From STC-74 sp031423995 (lineage in GTDB: Bacteria; Patescibacteriota; Gracilibacteria; BD1-5; UBA2023): a stretch of 9,289 nucleotides of DNA. Position 1 is the first letter of the stretch; each line of letters begins with the position of its first letter. Both the position numbers and the translations under genes were made by a program. Under the pieces are notes generated by a model that was given only the letters and a program-made list of their open reading frames with translations, ran no database searches and had not been told where the DNA came from. Positions 1 through 7,111 of the stretch are shown here, one piece after another. The stretch lies in assembly GCA_031423995.1 (NCBI GenBank), contig JANPGO010000019.1, positions 1 through 9,289 on the forward strand. The letters are read 5' to 3'.

Positions 1-137
1 TTATTGAAGTCACCAATATCACTGATAATCTTCGGGAATGTACTGTCGACATTTGTTTCGTCGAGTTCACCCTTGAAGGTGAAGAGGCGGACACCAGTGT
101 TGGTACTGGAAGTAGTGAGATCGAGAGGCGTAAGCAT
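1..137 (-). CDS. STAS-domain protein (anti-sigma factor antagonist type), N-terminal fragment
   Basis: The 5' end of a minus-strand gene that runs off the left edge of the window; about 45 residues are visible. The protein starts MLTPLDLTTS and continues into RLFTFKGELDETNVDSTF. The pattern hydrophobic strand, then GELD, then N, then a helix is the first half of a STAS domain (SpoIIAA/RsbV type). Such proteins bind anti-sigma factors or act in partner-switching regulation. The usual DS/T-S-G phosphorylation site would lie outside the window, so activity cannot be judged. The ATG at 137 is the best start: the open frame continues upstream without a better ATG, and a TATCCT hexamer lies 7 bases before it. 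No Shine-Dalgarno sequence is present; a pyrimidine run precedes the ATG. No in-frame UGA occurs in the visible part. Alternative: a stand-alone STAS protein with an unrelated role. Confidence 0.7.
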   Translation of the reverse strand, partial: MLTPLDLTTSSTNTGVRLFTFKGELDETNVDSTFPKIISDIGDFN

Positions 138-271
138 ACAAGAAAGGATAGGGATAGAACGGGAGTGATCGAGTATTCGAGAGTCCCAGATTTCCTCTGC
201 AGTATAACAGGTTTTCGAAGTTCATGCAAATTTTCCTTTGCTTTTCGCTATTTTTCTATAGACTTTTTCTC

Positions 272-1210
272 ATGAATCATGTGAAACAACAGTGAAAAGT
301 GAGTTTCTGGCAGTCAGAAACCTGGGAGGATATCCTTATGCGTTCCTGACAGGCAATTGCAGTACAATGGATGGAATGCGGAGACACTCATGTTTTGATA
401 GAATTCAGAAATATCTGACTTGGGATGATTTGAGCGTTTTCGACTGGAATCGACATGAGGTATATAAACGAAAAAGATCTCAGGCCATGAAAGTCGATAG
501 CAAAGAAGCATTGAGCGATATTTTGGCAACGAGAATATCTCTGTAATGGGAATAGTCTAATGGAGATGTGGTGATCGAAGCCATATCGTTATTTTCTCGA
601 ACCGTATACTCGTATACTCGATCTCACAAAAGATCTTGATGTCATCCTCTCAGAAATGCATGAGAAAGGGCGCTATAATATTCGACTTGCAGAAAAACGA
701 TGAGTGAAAGTCGAGTGAGTGGAACCAACTCGTGAAAATATTGATATCTGGATGTGACTCATCGATGAGACGACCGATCGTGATGGATTCGCTCACAATA
801 GTCGAGCCTACTATGAGGCATTTCTCGATCAAGGAAATACTACTCAGCTCACTTTTACTTCTCATGAAGGGAAGGTAATCGCGGCAGGAATTTTCGTCTA
901 TTATGATAAAACTGCAATCTACTACTATGGAGCATCGAGCTCAGATCGCGAAGTACGCAAACATATGGCACCATACCTCCTCCAGTGGCATGCCCTACAG
1001 GAAGGGAAACGTCGGGGATGCCAGACATATGATTTTCTCGGGGTCGCTGCACCATGAAGTACTAATGATCATCTTGCATGAGTTACGGCATTCAAGGAGA
1101 AGTTTGGCTGAGAGATACTCGAACTCGGGCAGAAGCTTCTGATTCCTCTCTCATGGAAGTACTCACTTTTTCTCTGGGTACGCAAACTGAAAAGGATACT
1201 ATCAAAATAG
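272..1210 (+). CDS. FemAB/FemX family aminoacyltransferase (peptidoglycan interpeptide bridge type)
   Basis: 312 residues when UGA is read as Gly (13 in-frame UGAs; ends TAG). The family transfers amino acids from aminoacyl-tRNA to the peptidoglycan stem peptide, acting on lipid-linked precursors at the inner face of the membrane. Visible family signs: N-terminal VSFWQSETWEDIL, KKHGAIFWQRE near residue 90, YTRILDLTKD followed by KGRYNIRLAEKRGVKVE (the usual DL...RYNIR-A-KKGV block), and near the C terminus YDFLGVAAPG then HLAGVTAFKEKFGGE. The second Gly of FGG is UGA, as are the Gly of KRGV and of LAGVT. The last 25 residues are basic and hydrophobic. The length fits a single-domain CPR FemAB protein. 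ATG 272 is preferred over GTG 281 because it lies directly after a pyrimidine tract; both give the same protein body. It is divergent from the STAS gene. The exact amino acid added cannot be told. Confidence 0.88.
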
Positions 1211-1290
1211 TGGGGCTTACAGGCATGTTCGAAAAGTTCCTACTATATACGAAACGAACAACATAGAGAATACTCACTTGAATACGGTAC

Positions 1291-1369
1291 TCTTGTTTCG
1301 TCATCCTGAGGCACGAAGGATCCAGAAACCCGAAACATGGATTCTTCCTTCGTCAGAATGACAAGAAAG
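1291..1369. repeat. Intergenic palindromic repeat (GTCATYCTGA family)
   Basis: An imperfect inverted repeat between two convergent genes. The left arm (1299-1323) contains CGTCATCCTGAGG and ACGAAGGATCC; the right arm (1339-1365), reverse complemented, reads CTTGTCATTCTGACGAAGG and AAGAATCC. The arms differ by small indels and substitutions. This resembles REP-like elements seen between genes in many bacteria. A related GTCATTCT-bounded element occurs inside hemW (7811-7887). It could act as a bidirectional terminator or mRNA end protector here, but it has no clear T-tract. The rest of 1211-1388 shows no gene. Confidence 0.7.
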
Positions 1370-1388
1370 GGAAATTTTGAAATATTCC

Positions 1389-1757
1389 CTAGAATGCGTG
1401 ACATGCCATAATAATCTCTTCGCGAATCACTGGTCAGAGATCGATCATTTTTCCTCCATTTTCTATCGGACGAATATCGTCAGGATCATCGAGTGGATCA
1501 ATATGTGTCTTGAAAGTGCGTTCGAACTCTGAGAGTTCTACAGGATGACGAGAGCCCTCATAGAGAACTTCTGTAGAGAGTGAGTCGAAGATCACCGTGA
1601 CACCATTATCAAGCGCGATGATGCGGATCTGGAATTCGAGGGGTTTCACGAACTGTAGATCATCATAATATCCATCATAGATTTCTCCTGCAAAGGAGAA
1701 GGATTTCGAATCTCAGGAATAGCTCGCGAGAAGATCTCAGACAGGAAGGGAGAACAT
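1389..1757 (-). CDS. DUF177/YceD-like protein (23S rRNA accumulation family)
   Basis: 122 residues with three UGA-Gly codons; ends TAG. The family (DUF177, E. coli YceD) is linked to 23S rRNA accumulation and is usually encoded just before rpmF (ribosomal protein L32). Seen here: an N-terminal half of beta strands (SFAGEIYDGYYDDLQFVKPL, then FQIRIIALDNGVTVIFDS), an acidic middle, and a C-terminal KMIDLGPVIREEIIMACHAF that matches the family's IDL-x3-IRE-x-I block. The usual C-x-x-C Cys-rich tail after that block is reduced to a single Cys, so the protein is C-terminally short. It follows the TPR gene by seven bases and is probably translated from the same mRNA. rpmF does not follow; the next gene is convergent femX. 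The family assignment rests on pattern only. Confidence 0.65.
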
Positions 1758-1764
1758 AGAGAAT

Positions 1765-2316
1765 TTAGGAAAGGGTAGTCTTCATCGAGTCAATGAGGGA
1801 TTCTTGTCCGATCTTCTGGAGGACCGCTCGTGCCTCATCTTCTGATCCTGTTGCCATGAGTGCAACGGCAAGGTCATTGATAATCATGGTCTCATCAGGA
1901 GCAAGTGTATGGGCTCGTCTGAGGAGTGCGAGTCACTTCGGGATATTCGCCTTCATGACGTGTGCCCATCCGAGATTGCGGAGTATTTCTGCATTGTTTG
2001 GGAGATTCTGATTCGCTCATTCGAGGATCTCGATCGCACGATCGAATTCGCCCTTCGCAGTCGCTATATAGCCATCGAGGTACATACCCGTTCCACTCTC
2101 AGGATGGAGTGTGCGGGCGATCTGGAGGACTTCATCGGCTTTCTCGAGGTTGTTCTCGAAGAGGTAGATATCAGCGAGCTCCTCATAGAGACGATAGTCG
2201 TCAGTATGATCCCTCAGTGCTTCGAGCGCGAGATTCCGCGCTTCATCATAGGCATTCTCTTGCTTCAGTGCTTCGATGGATTCGATGATGGATTCGAGGG
2301 GAGTGGTTGGATTCAT
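1765..2316 (-). CDS. Tetratricopeptide repeat (TPR) protein
   Basis: 183 residues with two UGA-Gly codons; ends TAA. Four to five helix-pair TPR units follow an N-terminal helix: around residues 22-55 (YDEARNLALEAL), 56-89 (LADIYLFENNLEKADEVL), 90-123 (GYIATAKGEFDRAIEIL), 124-157 (LRNLGWAHVMKANIPKGLAL) and a final pair (LAVALMATGSEDEARAVLQ). No signal peptide or membrane segment is seen, so it is probably a cytosolic scaffold; the partner is unknown. ATG 2316 is chosen because the TPR solenoid begins soon after it and a TATACT box lies just upstream. A TTG at 2403 would add a low-complexity AT-rich extension that runs through the promoter and is unlikely. It is the first gene of a two-gene unit with the DUF177-like gene. 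Confidence 0.82.
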
Positions 2317-2323
2317 GCAGTGA

Positions 2324-2351
2324 AGTATAGATTTTTCTCCCTCGAAGGCAA
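2324..2351 (-). promoter_or_regulatory. Promoter for the TPR/DUF177 pair, possibly leaderless
   Basis: On the minus strand TTGCCT (2351-2346) and TATACT (2329-2324) are separated by 16 bases. Only seven bases lie between the TATACT box and the ATG at 2316, so transcription may begin at or next to the start codon. There is no Shine-Dalgarno sequence. Confidence 0.45.
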
Positions 2352-2365
2352 GGGAATTTTGGAAA

Positions 2366-2402
2366 TTGACAATATATATTTTGAGTGAGAAAATATTTGA
2401 CA
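2366..2402 (+). promoter_or_regulatory. Tandem TTGACA boxes in the divergent intergenic region
   Basis: Two perfect TTGACA hexamers, at 2366-2371 and 2397-2402, are 31 bases apart, upstream of the 127-aa gene. Behind the second lies TATATT (14-base gap) or TATTTC (16-base gap); a TATACA box also occurs at 2434-2439. The exact promoter cannot be fixed. The repeated TTGACAA could equally be an operator-like direct repeat shared with the divergent TPR gene. Confidence 0.3.
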
Positions 2403-2453
2403 AATGAGAGAGAGAGTATATTTCCTTATGAGATATACAATAACCTTCTTCTT

Positions 2454-2837
2454 ATGCACGTAACAAATCCTATAAGTACATCAGATAAGTTTAATGGTTG
2501 ATGGTGAAATGATGTTCTTGACCCAAGTACATTAAAAATGGATAGATGGTCTCCAACTAGTTATGCGGAAAGTAGTGCATTTATCCCTTCTGAATGTAGA
2601 CAACTGTCTTTGTGAAATATTCAGCATCGTCTTGCATGGCGTAGTGAAATTATCAATAGCCTAGTCTGAAGTAATGATGATTACCGATATCGACTTTGGT
2701 TAGAATTACATTCATTTCCAGCCAATGAAAGATTGCATCCTAAAAATTTAGAAAGTATTTGGAAAGTTGTGGAATGAGATCTAGATGAGAAACTAAGACT
2801 CATGCAAGAACATAACTATGATACTATGTCTAATTAA
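2454..2837 (+). CDS. Hypothetical protein, 127 aa, AT-rich orphan
   Basis: Visible only when UGA is read as Gly: five UGAs occur in frame (two in the run NGGWGND) and the gene ends in TAA. Not recognised. The protein is soluble and has no membrane segment or signal peptide. It is Trp- and Ser-rich in the first half (DRWSPTSYAESSAF) and helical and charged later (HRLAWRSEIINSL, then YRYRLWLELHSFP, then a C-terminal helix near DEKLRLMQEHNYD). Codons are AT-rich (AAT, ATT, AGT, TTA), unlike the ATC/CTC/TTC-rich neighbours, which suggests a lineage-specific or acquired gene. The start follows a CTTCTTCTT tract like other starts in the window. Its stop overlaps the rlmN stop by four bases on the opposite strand. 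Confidence 0.72.
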
Positions 2838-3940
2838 TCCTTCTTCCAATACCCCTCCACGAGTTTCTTCATTCCCTTGCCTTCCTCTTCGGCAAGGGAT
2901 TTTCACTCTTCCTTGAGTGCCAGTTGACCACAGGCAGCATCGATATCATCTCCCATGGTGTGTCGGACGGTTGAAGGAATTCATACCTTATCGAGCGTAT
3001 CCTGGAATTTCTTGATCATGATCTTCGATGTCGGCTGGAATCCATTGCCCATAATCCCTTCCCCAGGATTATAGGGGATGAAGTTCACATGTGCGAGCTT
3101 GCCTTCGAGGAGTTTCGCGAGCTCATGGGCAAATTCTGGACGATCCGTCACTCCGGCGATCATGATATACTCATAGAATATCCGCTTATTCGTCTTCGCG
3201 ACATAGTGGTCGAGACTCGCCATGAGAACATCGATCGGATAAGTAGTCTCCACGGGCATGATCCGCTTACGAGCCTCGTCGTTTGGTGCGTGGAGTGAGA
3301 CCGCGAGTGAGACCTGCGGGAAGTCATCCCCGAGGCGGTCAATGCCTGGGACGATCCCACAGGTCGAGATCGTGATACGACGATTCGAGAGGTCGAGCTT
3401 TTTCTGGTGACTCGCGATACGGATGGATTCCGCGACATTATCATAGTTCAGCATGGGCTCACCCATGCCCATATAGACGATATTACGGATTTTTTTATCC
3501 TCTTTCGCGAGGAGAAGATTTGCTATCATGATCTGATCGATAATCTCAGAGAATTCGAGATTACGAATGAGTCCGAGCTTTCCAGTCGCACAGAAGCTAC
3601 ACGCCATCGGACACCCTGCCTGACAGGAGACGCAGAGGGTATTGCGCCCTGAGAGGTGACGCATGATCACCGCCTCGATCATCTTGTCATCATGGGTCTT
3701 GAAGAGGAATTTCGTCGTCTGTCCATCCTCACTCGTCACTTCTGAATGGATACGTATGGAGGTATAAGTACAATTCTCTTTCAGGAGTTGTCGTATCTCT
3801 TTCGGAAGAGTCTCGATCGTATCGAACTCAGTGAGCAGATTCTTATAAATCGCATTCTTTATCTGAGCATATCGGAATCGCTTGTGTCCATGAGACTCGA
3901 GGAGTGCGATGATTTGTTTTTCATCGTGAATGGAGAACAT
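2834..3940 (-). CDS. rlmN: Dual-specificity 23S rRNA/tRNA adenosine C2 methyltransferase RlmN
   Basis: 368 residues; ends TAA. It is a radical SAM enzyme that methylates C2 of A2503 in 23S rRNA and A37 of some tRNAs. The iron-sulfur Cys triad is C110, C114 and C117 in CPMACSFCATG. MGMGEPMLNYDNV is the Gly-rich SAM-binding motif. RRITISTCGIVPGI and VSLAVSLHAPNDE are typical. IPSTVRHTMGDDIDAACGQL carries the methyl-accepting Cys at about C337. Under the standard code the protein would stop before this essential Cys, at the UGA of DKVG; with UGA as Gly it is full length. A second UGA lies in the C-terminal tail. No Shine-Dalgarno sequence; a T-run precedes the ATG. It is the last gene of the minus-strand cluster, 84 bases after the DUF212 gene. 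Confidence 0.97.
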
Positions 3941-3947
3941 AAAAAAT

Positions 3948-4007
3948 TTATTTGTTAGGAGTTCTTTATTCCTTGAATATTTCGGTCAAAGAACGAATAA
4001 CAAATAA
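3948..4007 (-). terminator. Long two-part inverted repeat between the DUF212 gene and rlmN
   Basis: The arms 3948-3967 and 3988-4007 pair as TTATTTGTTA with TAACAAATAA and GTTCTTT with AAAGAAC, separated by a three-base internal mismatch (gga/gaa). The loop is about 20 bases. On the minus strand the hairpin starts about 18 bases after the DUF212 stop and is followed by AAATTTTTT and then the rlmN ATG. It could be a terminator, an attenuator in the rlmN leader, or an operator. The stem is AT-rich, so stability is modest. Confidence 0.45.
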
Positions 4008-4024
4008 CAAAGAATTGAGAGAAT

Positions 4025-4456
4025 CTATATTCCGAGAAGAAGCACTGCTGTACCGAATCCGATTACTCATCCGACGAGTGCCTCTGCTTGGGTATGTCCG
4101 ATGGATTCATTGAGTTCTTCTTCTTTCGGATGATTCATCCGATTGAGGATCTTCGCATGGAGACCAGCCTGATAGCGAACATTCATCGCGTCATAAATAA
4201 TGATGATCGAGAAGACGAGTGCCATCAAGAACATATCACTCCAGACCCCATTCTTCATACCCATCGAAGTTGCCAGAGAGACAACGAAGGTCGAGTGTGC
4301 TGAGGGCATGCCGCCACTTCCGAACATCCGAGCCACGCTGAAATGTCCTTTGAGCGCATGGACAAATCCTTTGACGCAGATAGCGAAGAATAGAGCAAAG
4401 AGAGGGACCGCAATCGTATACTGGTAGAAGTATGAATGATAGTCGTGAAAAAACAT
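4025..4456 (-). CDS. Divergent PAP2 family protein (DUF212, YuiD-like), integral membrane
   Basis: 143 residues; ends TAG. Membrane protein of the DUF212 (divergent PAP2, acid phosphatase/vanadium haloperoxidase-related) family. Visible: an N-terminal membrane helix (YTIAVPLFALFFAICVKGF), the family signature GGMPSAHSTFVVSLATSMG, a second hydrophobic span (MFLMALVFSIIIIYDAMNVR), then AGLHAKILN, a charged loop and LNESIGHTQAEAL, ending in GGVIGFGTAVLLLG, whose first or second Gly is UGA. The standard code would cut this last helix off. Substrate unknown; lipid phosphate chemistry is suggested only by distant PAP2 relation. Its ATG lies nine bases after the greA stop, so the two are probably cotranscribed. 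A CU-rich tract precedes the start. Confidence 0.9.
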
Positions 4457-4465
4457 GAGAAGAAA

Positions 4466-4954
4466 TTATTTAACTTCAATGATTGAATATTCTCGAGTTC
4501 CAGATGGGGCGGTCATAGTTGCTGTATCGCCAGGATGCTTTCCGATGAGAGACTTTCCGAGGGGAGACTCATTGGATATCTTGTTCTCGAAAATATTTGC
4601 CTCTTGAGCACCGACGATAAAGTAGGTTGCCCGATTCTTATCCCCAACCTCCTCGAGGACAACAGTATTTCCAACATTGATTCCTGAACGTTTTTTCTTC
4701 GTTCCTTTCTCATCGTCGATGAGATCGTAGCTTCCTGGCTTGAGCATCTCTTCGAGTTCAGCGATCCGCAGCTCGACCTGAGCTTGTTCATCACGTGCTT
4801 CCTGATACTCAGCATTTTCTGAGAGGTCACCATAGGAGATAGCTTCCTTGAGTTTCTCAGCAATCTCAACACGTTTCTCTTCACGGAGAAATCGGAGTTC
4901 TTCTTGGAGTTCAGCGAGTCATTCGCGAGTGAGGAGGATTTTCTTGTCGGACAT
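4466..4954 (-). CDS. greA: Transcription elongation factor GreA
   Basis: 162 residues (family about 158); ends TAA. GreA enters the secondary channel of RNA polymerase and stimulates cleavage of backtracked RNA. Seen: N-terminal LLTREGLAELQEEL with Gly12 encoded by UGA, then a long antiparallel coiled coil (residues 13-75) whose tip YGDLSENAEY carries the acidic residues D43 and E46. The C-terminal FKBP-like domain follows (GNTVVLEEVGDKN, then NESPLGKSLIGKHPGD, then a final EYSIIEV strand). Without recoding, the coiled coil would lose its true start and a shorter internal ATG at 4747 would be called, giving a domain without the coiled coil. The ATG at 4954 follows a CTCTCTCTCCT tract instead of a Shine-Dalgarno sequence. 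It lies 66 bases after the membrane-anchored gene. Confidence 0.97.
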
Positions 4955-5020
4955 AGGAGAGAGAGGTTAGGATTTAGCAGATAGCAAATAGGGAGAACTG
5001 AGAACTATAGATAAGAAATT

Positions 5021-5686
5021 TTATTTCTTCTTGGTACTGGTAATATTTTTTTCGAGGAGGAGATTTTTGAATATTTGGAATTTGGACTTCGAGACTTCGA
5101 TGGCAATCGATTGGGACTCAGACTCAGTGACGAGGCGGACGAGGGTATCAGATTTCGGTGGATTCACATAGAAGCTCCGTGTCGGGAATCAACTGGTCTC
5201 ATTCACTGTATAGACGTCCTTGCCGAGAGCTCTCATATTCTTCAGAAAGCTATCATAGCTCATAGAAGTTGGGATTACCTTGATAGCGAACTTCGCATCC
5301 TCATAGGTCGAGTAATGTGTGTTCACATCGAAGGTATAGAGTCAGAAGATGCCATTGTTCTCCGTGAGAGTGAGCGTCAATGTCGGCATCACTTTCGCGA
5401 GGAATTTCCCTGAGATGATCACTGCTGCGCTTGGAGTTCCAGTTTCTGTATTGATATTTTGTACGTTTTCTGAACCTGTTTTTTTGGAGATTGCCTCCAC
5501 TGTCTGTTCGAGTTGTTTGATTTTTTCATCCATTTTGATCTGATACTTGAGGATCTCGACATCGGTTCATTGGACTTGGACTGGTTTCATCGGCGGCCAT
5601 CATGCATCAGACTTCATGAGATTCCATGAGATCATCCCGATGAAGAGGAGTGCGACGATGGAGAGGAGAATCAGAGCAATTCGCAT
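5021..5686 (-). CDS. Membrane-anchored hypothetical protein with N-terminal TM helix and coiled coil
   Basis: 221 residues with four UGA-Gly codons; ends TAA. Not recognised. Residues 3-21 (IALILLSIVALLFIGMISW) form a signal anchor. A Pro-rich linker follows, then a helix likely to coil (KYQIKMDEKIKQLEQTVEAI, about 44-64), a Ser/Thr/Asn linker, then a beta-rich globular part (LAKVMPTLTLTLTENNGIFGLYTF, about 100-125, with later DTLVRLVTESESQSIAIEVS) and a Lys-rich tail. The C-terminal part is predicted outside the membrane. It lies between nusG and greA, 72 bases after the nusG stop. That upstream gap has no stop in this frame, so a longer non-ATG start cannot be excluded; ATG 5686 places the anchor at the very N terminus. 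Under the standard code only pieces of 60-70 residues would be called. Confidence 0.8.
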
Positions 5687-5758
5687 GGAGACGTTTCTGA
5701 GGTTATAGTATCGAGAATTGAGGTGAATAGTTCAGAGGAACGAGACCTGAATCAGTGA

Positions 5759-6310
5759 CTATTTCTTCGACTTGACGCTCCCGAATTCGATCTCGACTGG
5801 TGTATCACGACCGAGGAGGTTGATCATCATCTTGATGACTCACTTTCCTGTATTCACTTCGATGATCTTTCCTTCACTGCCTTCGAATGGACCAGTCTTC
5901 ACGACGACATAGTCCCCGATCTGCATATCCGTCCTATATTCTTCGCTCTTTTCTGTCAGGATACCCTTGAGTTTCTCGAGCTCTTCACCACGGACAGGGA
6001 CAGGAACCGTTCATGCACCGAGAAATCCCGTAACGTTCGGAGTATTGCGGACGATATACCAGCTCTCATTGGTGACAATCATCTGGACGAGGATATACCC
6101 TGGGAAGATATTTTTTTTGCGCTGTACCTTCTTGCCACCTGCGCGGATCGAGACAGAGTCATGAGTTGGGACAAAAACATCGAGGATATACTGTTCGAGT
6201 CCGAATGCTTCACGACGCTGCATGAGTGATTGGCGGACATTCTCTTCTGTTCCTGATATGACACGGATGACATACCATTCTCAGAGCTCTTTGGTTCAGA
6301 AATCAAACAT
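5759..6310 (-). CDS. nusG: Transcription termination/antitermination protein NusG
   Basis: 183 residues with four UGA-Gly codons; ends TAG. NusG binds the RNA polymerase clamp and, through its KOW domain, Rho or ribosomal protein S10. NGN domain at about residues 10-105: EWYVIRVISGTEENV, KKNIFPGYILVQM, WYIVRNTPNVTGFLG followed by UGA-Gly and TVPVPV. The KOW domain is at about 128-180: GDYVVVKTGPFEGSEGKI, then TGKGVIKMMINLLGR and DTPVEIEFGSVK. The KGV Gly is UGA. The start MFDFG has UGA at codon 5, so standard annotation would mis-start. The gene begins 25 bases after the secE stop, a conserved pairing. It is not followed by rplK, which is unusual for this locus. The start is preceded by CCCTTTCTT. 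Confidence 0.97.
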
Positions 6311-6335
6311 AAGAAAGGGGTTAGGATTGGGGAGC

Positions 6336-6683
6336 TTATTTCGTCGTGATCGGAGTCACTTCTATTGTACCGCTTCCAGTCGTCTCAGCTGAGACAATCG
6401 GAGTATGCTTATTGGTTCTGCCAGAGAAGCTATTGATGATACTGTTGAGATCTCGTTTCTTCACTTCAGACTCACCAGAAACACTCGTCGCAAGGGTCGT
6501 GTGAGGGAATTGATCACGGACAATACTGAGACCTTCTCGCATGACATAACCAAGGACTGCGAGGATGATCGCCATAACGACAATCACACCGACGGTATAG
6601 GACATATATTTCTGTGTTTCTTTCTGTGTGGGCCAGACGACGTGCTCGAGCTCCTGTTTTGCTTCGGAGAAAAATTTGAACAT
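6336..6683 (-). CDS. secE: Preprotein translocase subunit SecE with a long C-terminal extension
   Basis: 115 residues; ends TAA; no UGA codon. SecE clamps SecY in the Sec translocon. The conserved core occupies the first 50 residues: FFSEAKQELEHVVWPTQKET (amphipathic helix with the WPT motif) then YMSYTVGVIVVMAIILAVLGYV (single membrane helix). Bacterial single-helix SecE proteins are usually about 60-70 residues. Here a further 60-residue Ser/Thr-rich polar tail follows (SVSGESEVKKRD, then SAETTGSGTIEV), of unknown role. No frameshift signs are seen. Position directly before nusG supports the call. A promoter-like TTGGGA-16-TATACT lies upstream, so transcription of the secE-to-rlmN cluster may begin here. 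Confidence 0.95.
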   Translation of the reverse strand: MFKFFSEAKQELEHVVWPTQKETQKYMSYTVGVIVVMAIILAVLGYVMREGLSIVRDQFPHTTLATSVSGESEVKKRDLNSIINSFSGRTNKHTPIVSAETTGSGTIEVTPITTK

Positions 6684-6707
6684 AATTGATAAAGTAGAGA
6701 ATAGTGG

Positions 6708-6735
6708 AGTATAGGCTTCTAGGAGTGCTTCCCAA
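6708..6735 (-). promoter_or_regulatory. Putative promoter of the secE-nusG cluster
   Basis: On the minus strand TTGGGA (6735-6730) and TATACT (6713-6708) are 16 bases apart, leaving a leader of about 20 bases before the secE ATG. The same -10 box and spacing occur before the TPR gene. The -35 box is imperfect. Confidence 0.4.
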
Positions 6736-6782
6736 AATAACGAGAGAAGTATATAGAAAAGAGTTCTTTCGTCAAAGCATTT

Positions 6783-6802
6783 TAAAATCCCCGTGAGGGG
6801 AT
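6783..6802 (-). terminator. Short GC hairpin after the glycine-rich ORF, possible terminator
   Basis: A perfect six-base-pair stem, ATCCCC/GGGGAT with a four-base loop, occupies 6787-6802. On the minus strand it is followed by TTT and then AAA. It lies 48 bases after the 77-aa ORF stop and ahead of the secE promoter, so it would separate the hemW-tRNA-ORF unit from the secE cluster. The T-run is short, so termination may be weak. Confidence 0.45.
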
Positions 6803-6850
6803 GTCAATGATTGGAGTATATGGAAAAATGAGGAAATGCAAGATTATTGC

Positions 6851-7084
6851 TTAGAACCATCTTCATTTAGGCCTATCAGATGGTTTTGTTCAACCCAAAG
6901 TTTCTGCAACAGCTTTTCAAACTGGATTTATAGGAAATCCTACGGCATATTGTCATGTTTTATCTATACCAGGTGTTACTCCTCAATTTTTTCAATCAAT
7001 CACACCTTTACCATTAGAACCAGTTCATACTCATTTATTTCAGGGGGGAGTTCAAGTATTCCTATTGTCTAGATTCCACTCCAT
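6851..7084 (-). CDS. Glycine-rich small protein, 77 aa
   Basis: An ATG-to-TAA reading frame of 78 codons that contains ten UGA codons and is invisible under the standard code. The protein starts MEWNLDNRNTGTPP. It has a disordered, Gly/Asn/Lys-rich stretch (residues about 15-45, with many G-x and GG steps), then a more conserved-looking C-terminal part (QYAVGFPINPVGKAVAETLG, then SDRPKGRWF). No membrane segment or Cys. Not recognised. Codons are AT-rich (AAT, AAA, GGT, ACT). It begins 27 bases after the tRNA-Thr 3' end, which suggests it is cotranscribed with the tRNA, and it is followed by a hairpin. The opposite strand also has a long open frame, but that frame lacks a start and is explained as a shadow. 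Expression is unproven. Confidence 0.6.
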
Positions 7085-7111
7085 AATTTGATTATTTAAA
7101 ATTTTTATAAA

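Noticed and set aside
272..1210. The broken reading frames could mean pseudogenes or sequencing errors.
   Set aside because: The interruptions are all UGA, never UAA or UAG, no frameshift is needed, and they hit conserved glycines in many unrelated genes.
1909..2388. A 159-aa plus-strand open frame.
   Set aside because: It is antisense to the TPR gene, whose helix pattern is clear.
2317..2403. N-terminal extension of the TPR protein from TTG 2403.
   Set aside because: The extra residues are low-complexity and would overlap the TATACT promoter box; the TPR fold starts after ATG 2316.
6836..7072. Plus-strand open frames opposite the 77-aa ORF.
   Set aside because: The ATG frame gives a Ser/Cys/Phe-rich sequence with no recognisable pattern. 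The other long frame lacks a start and arises because UGA-rich minus-strand coding leaves few stops opposite it.
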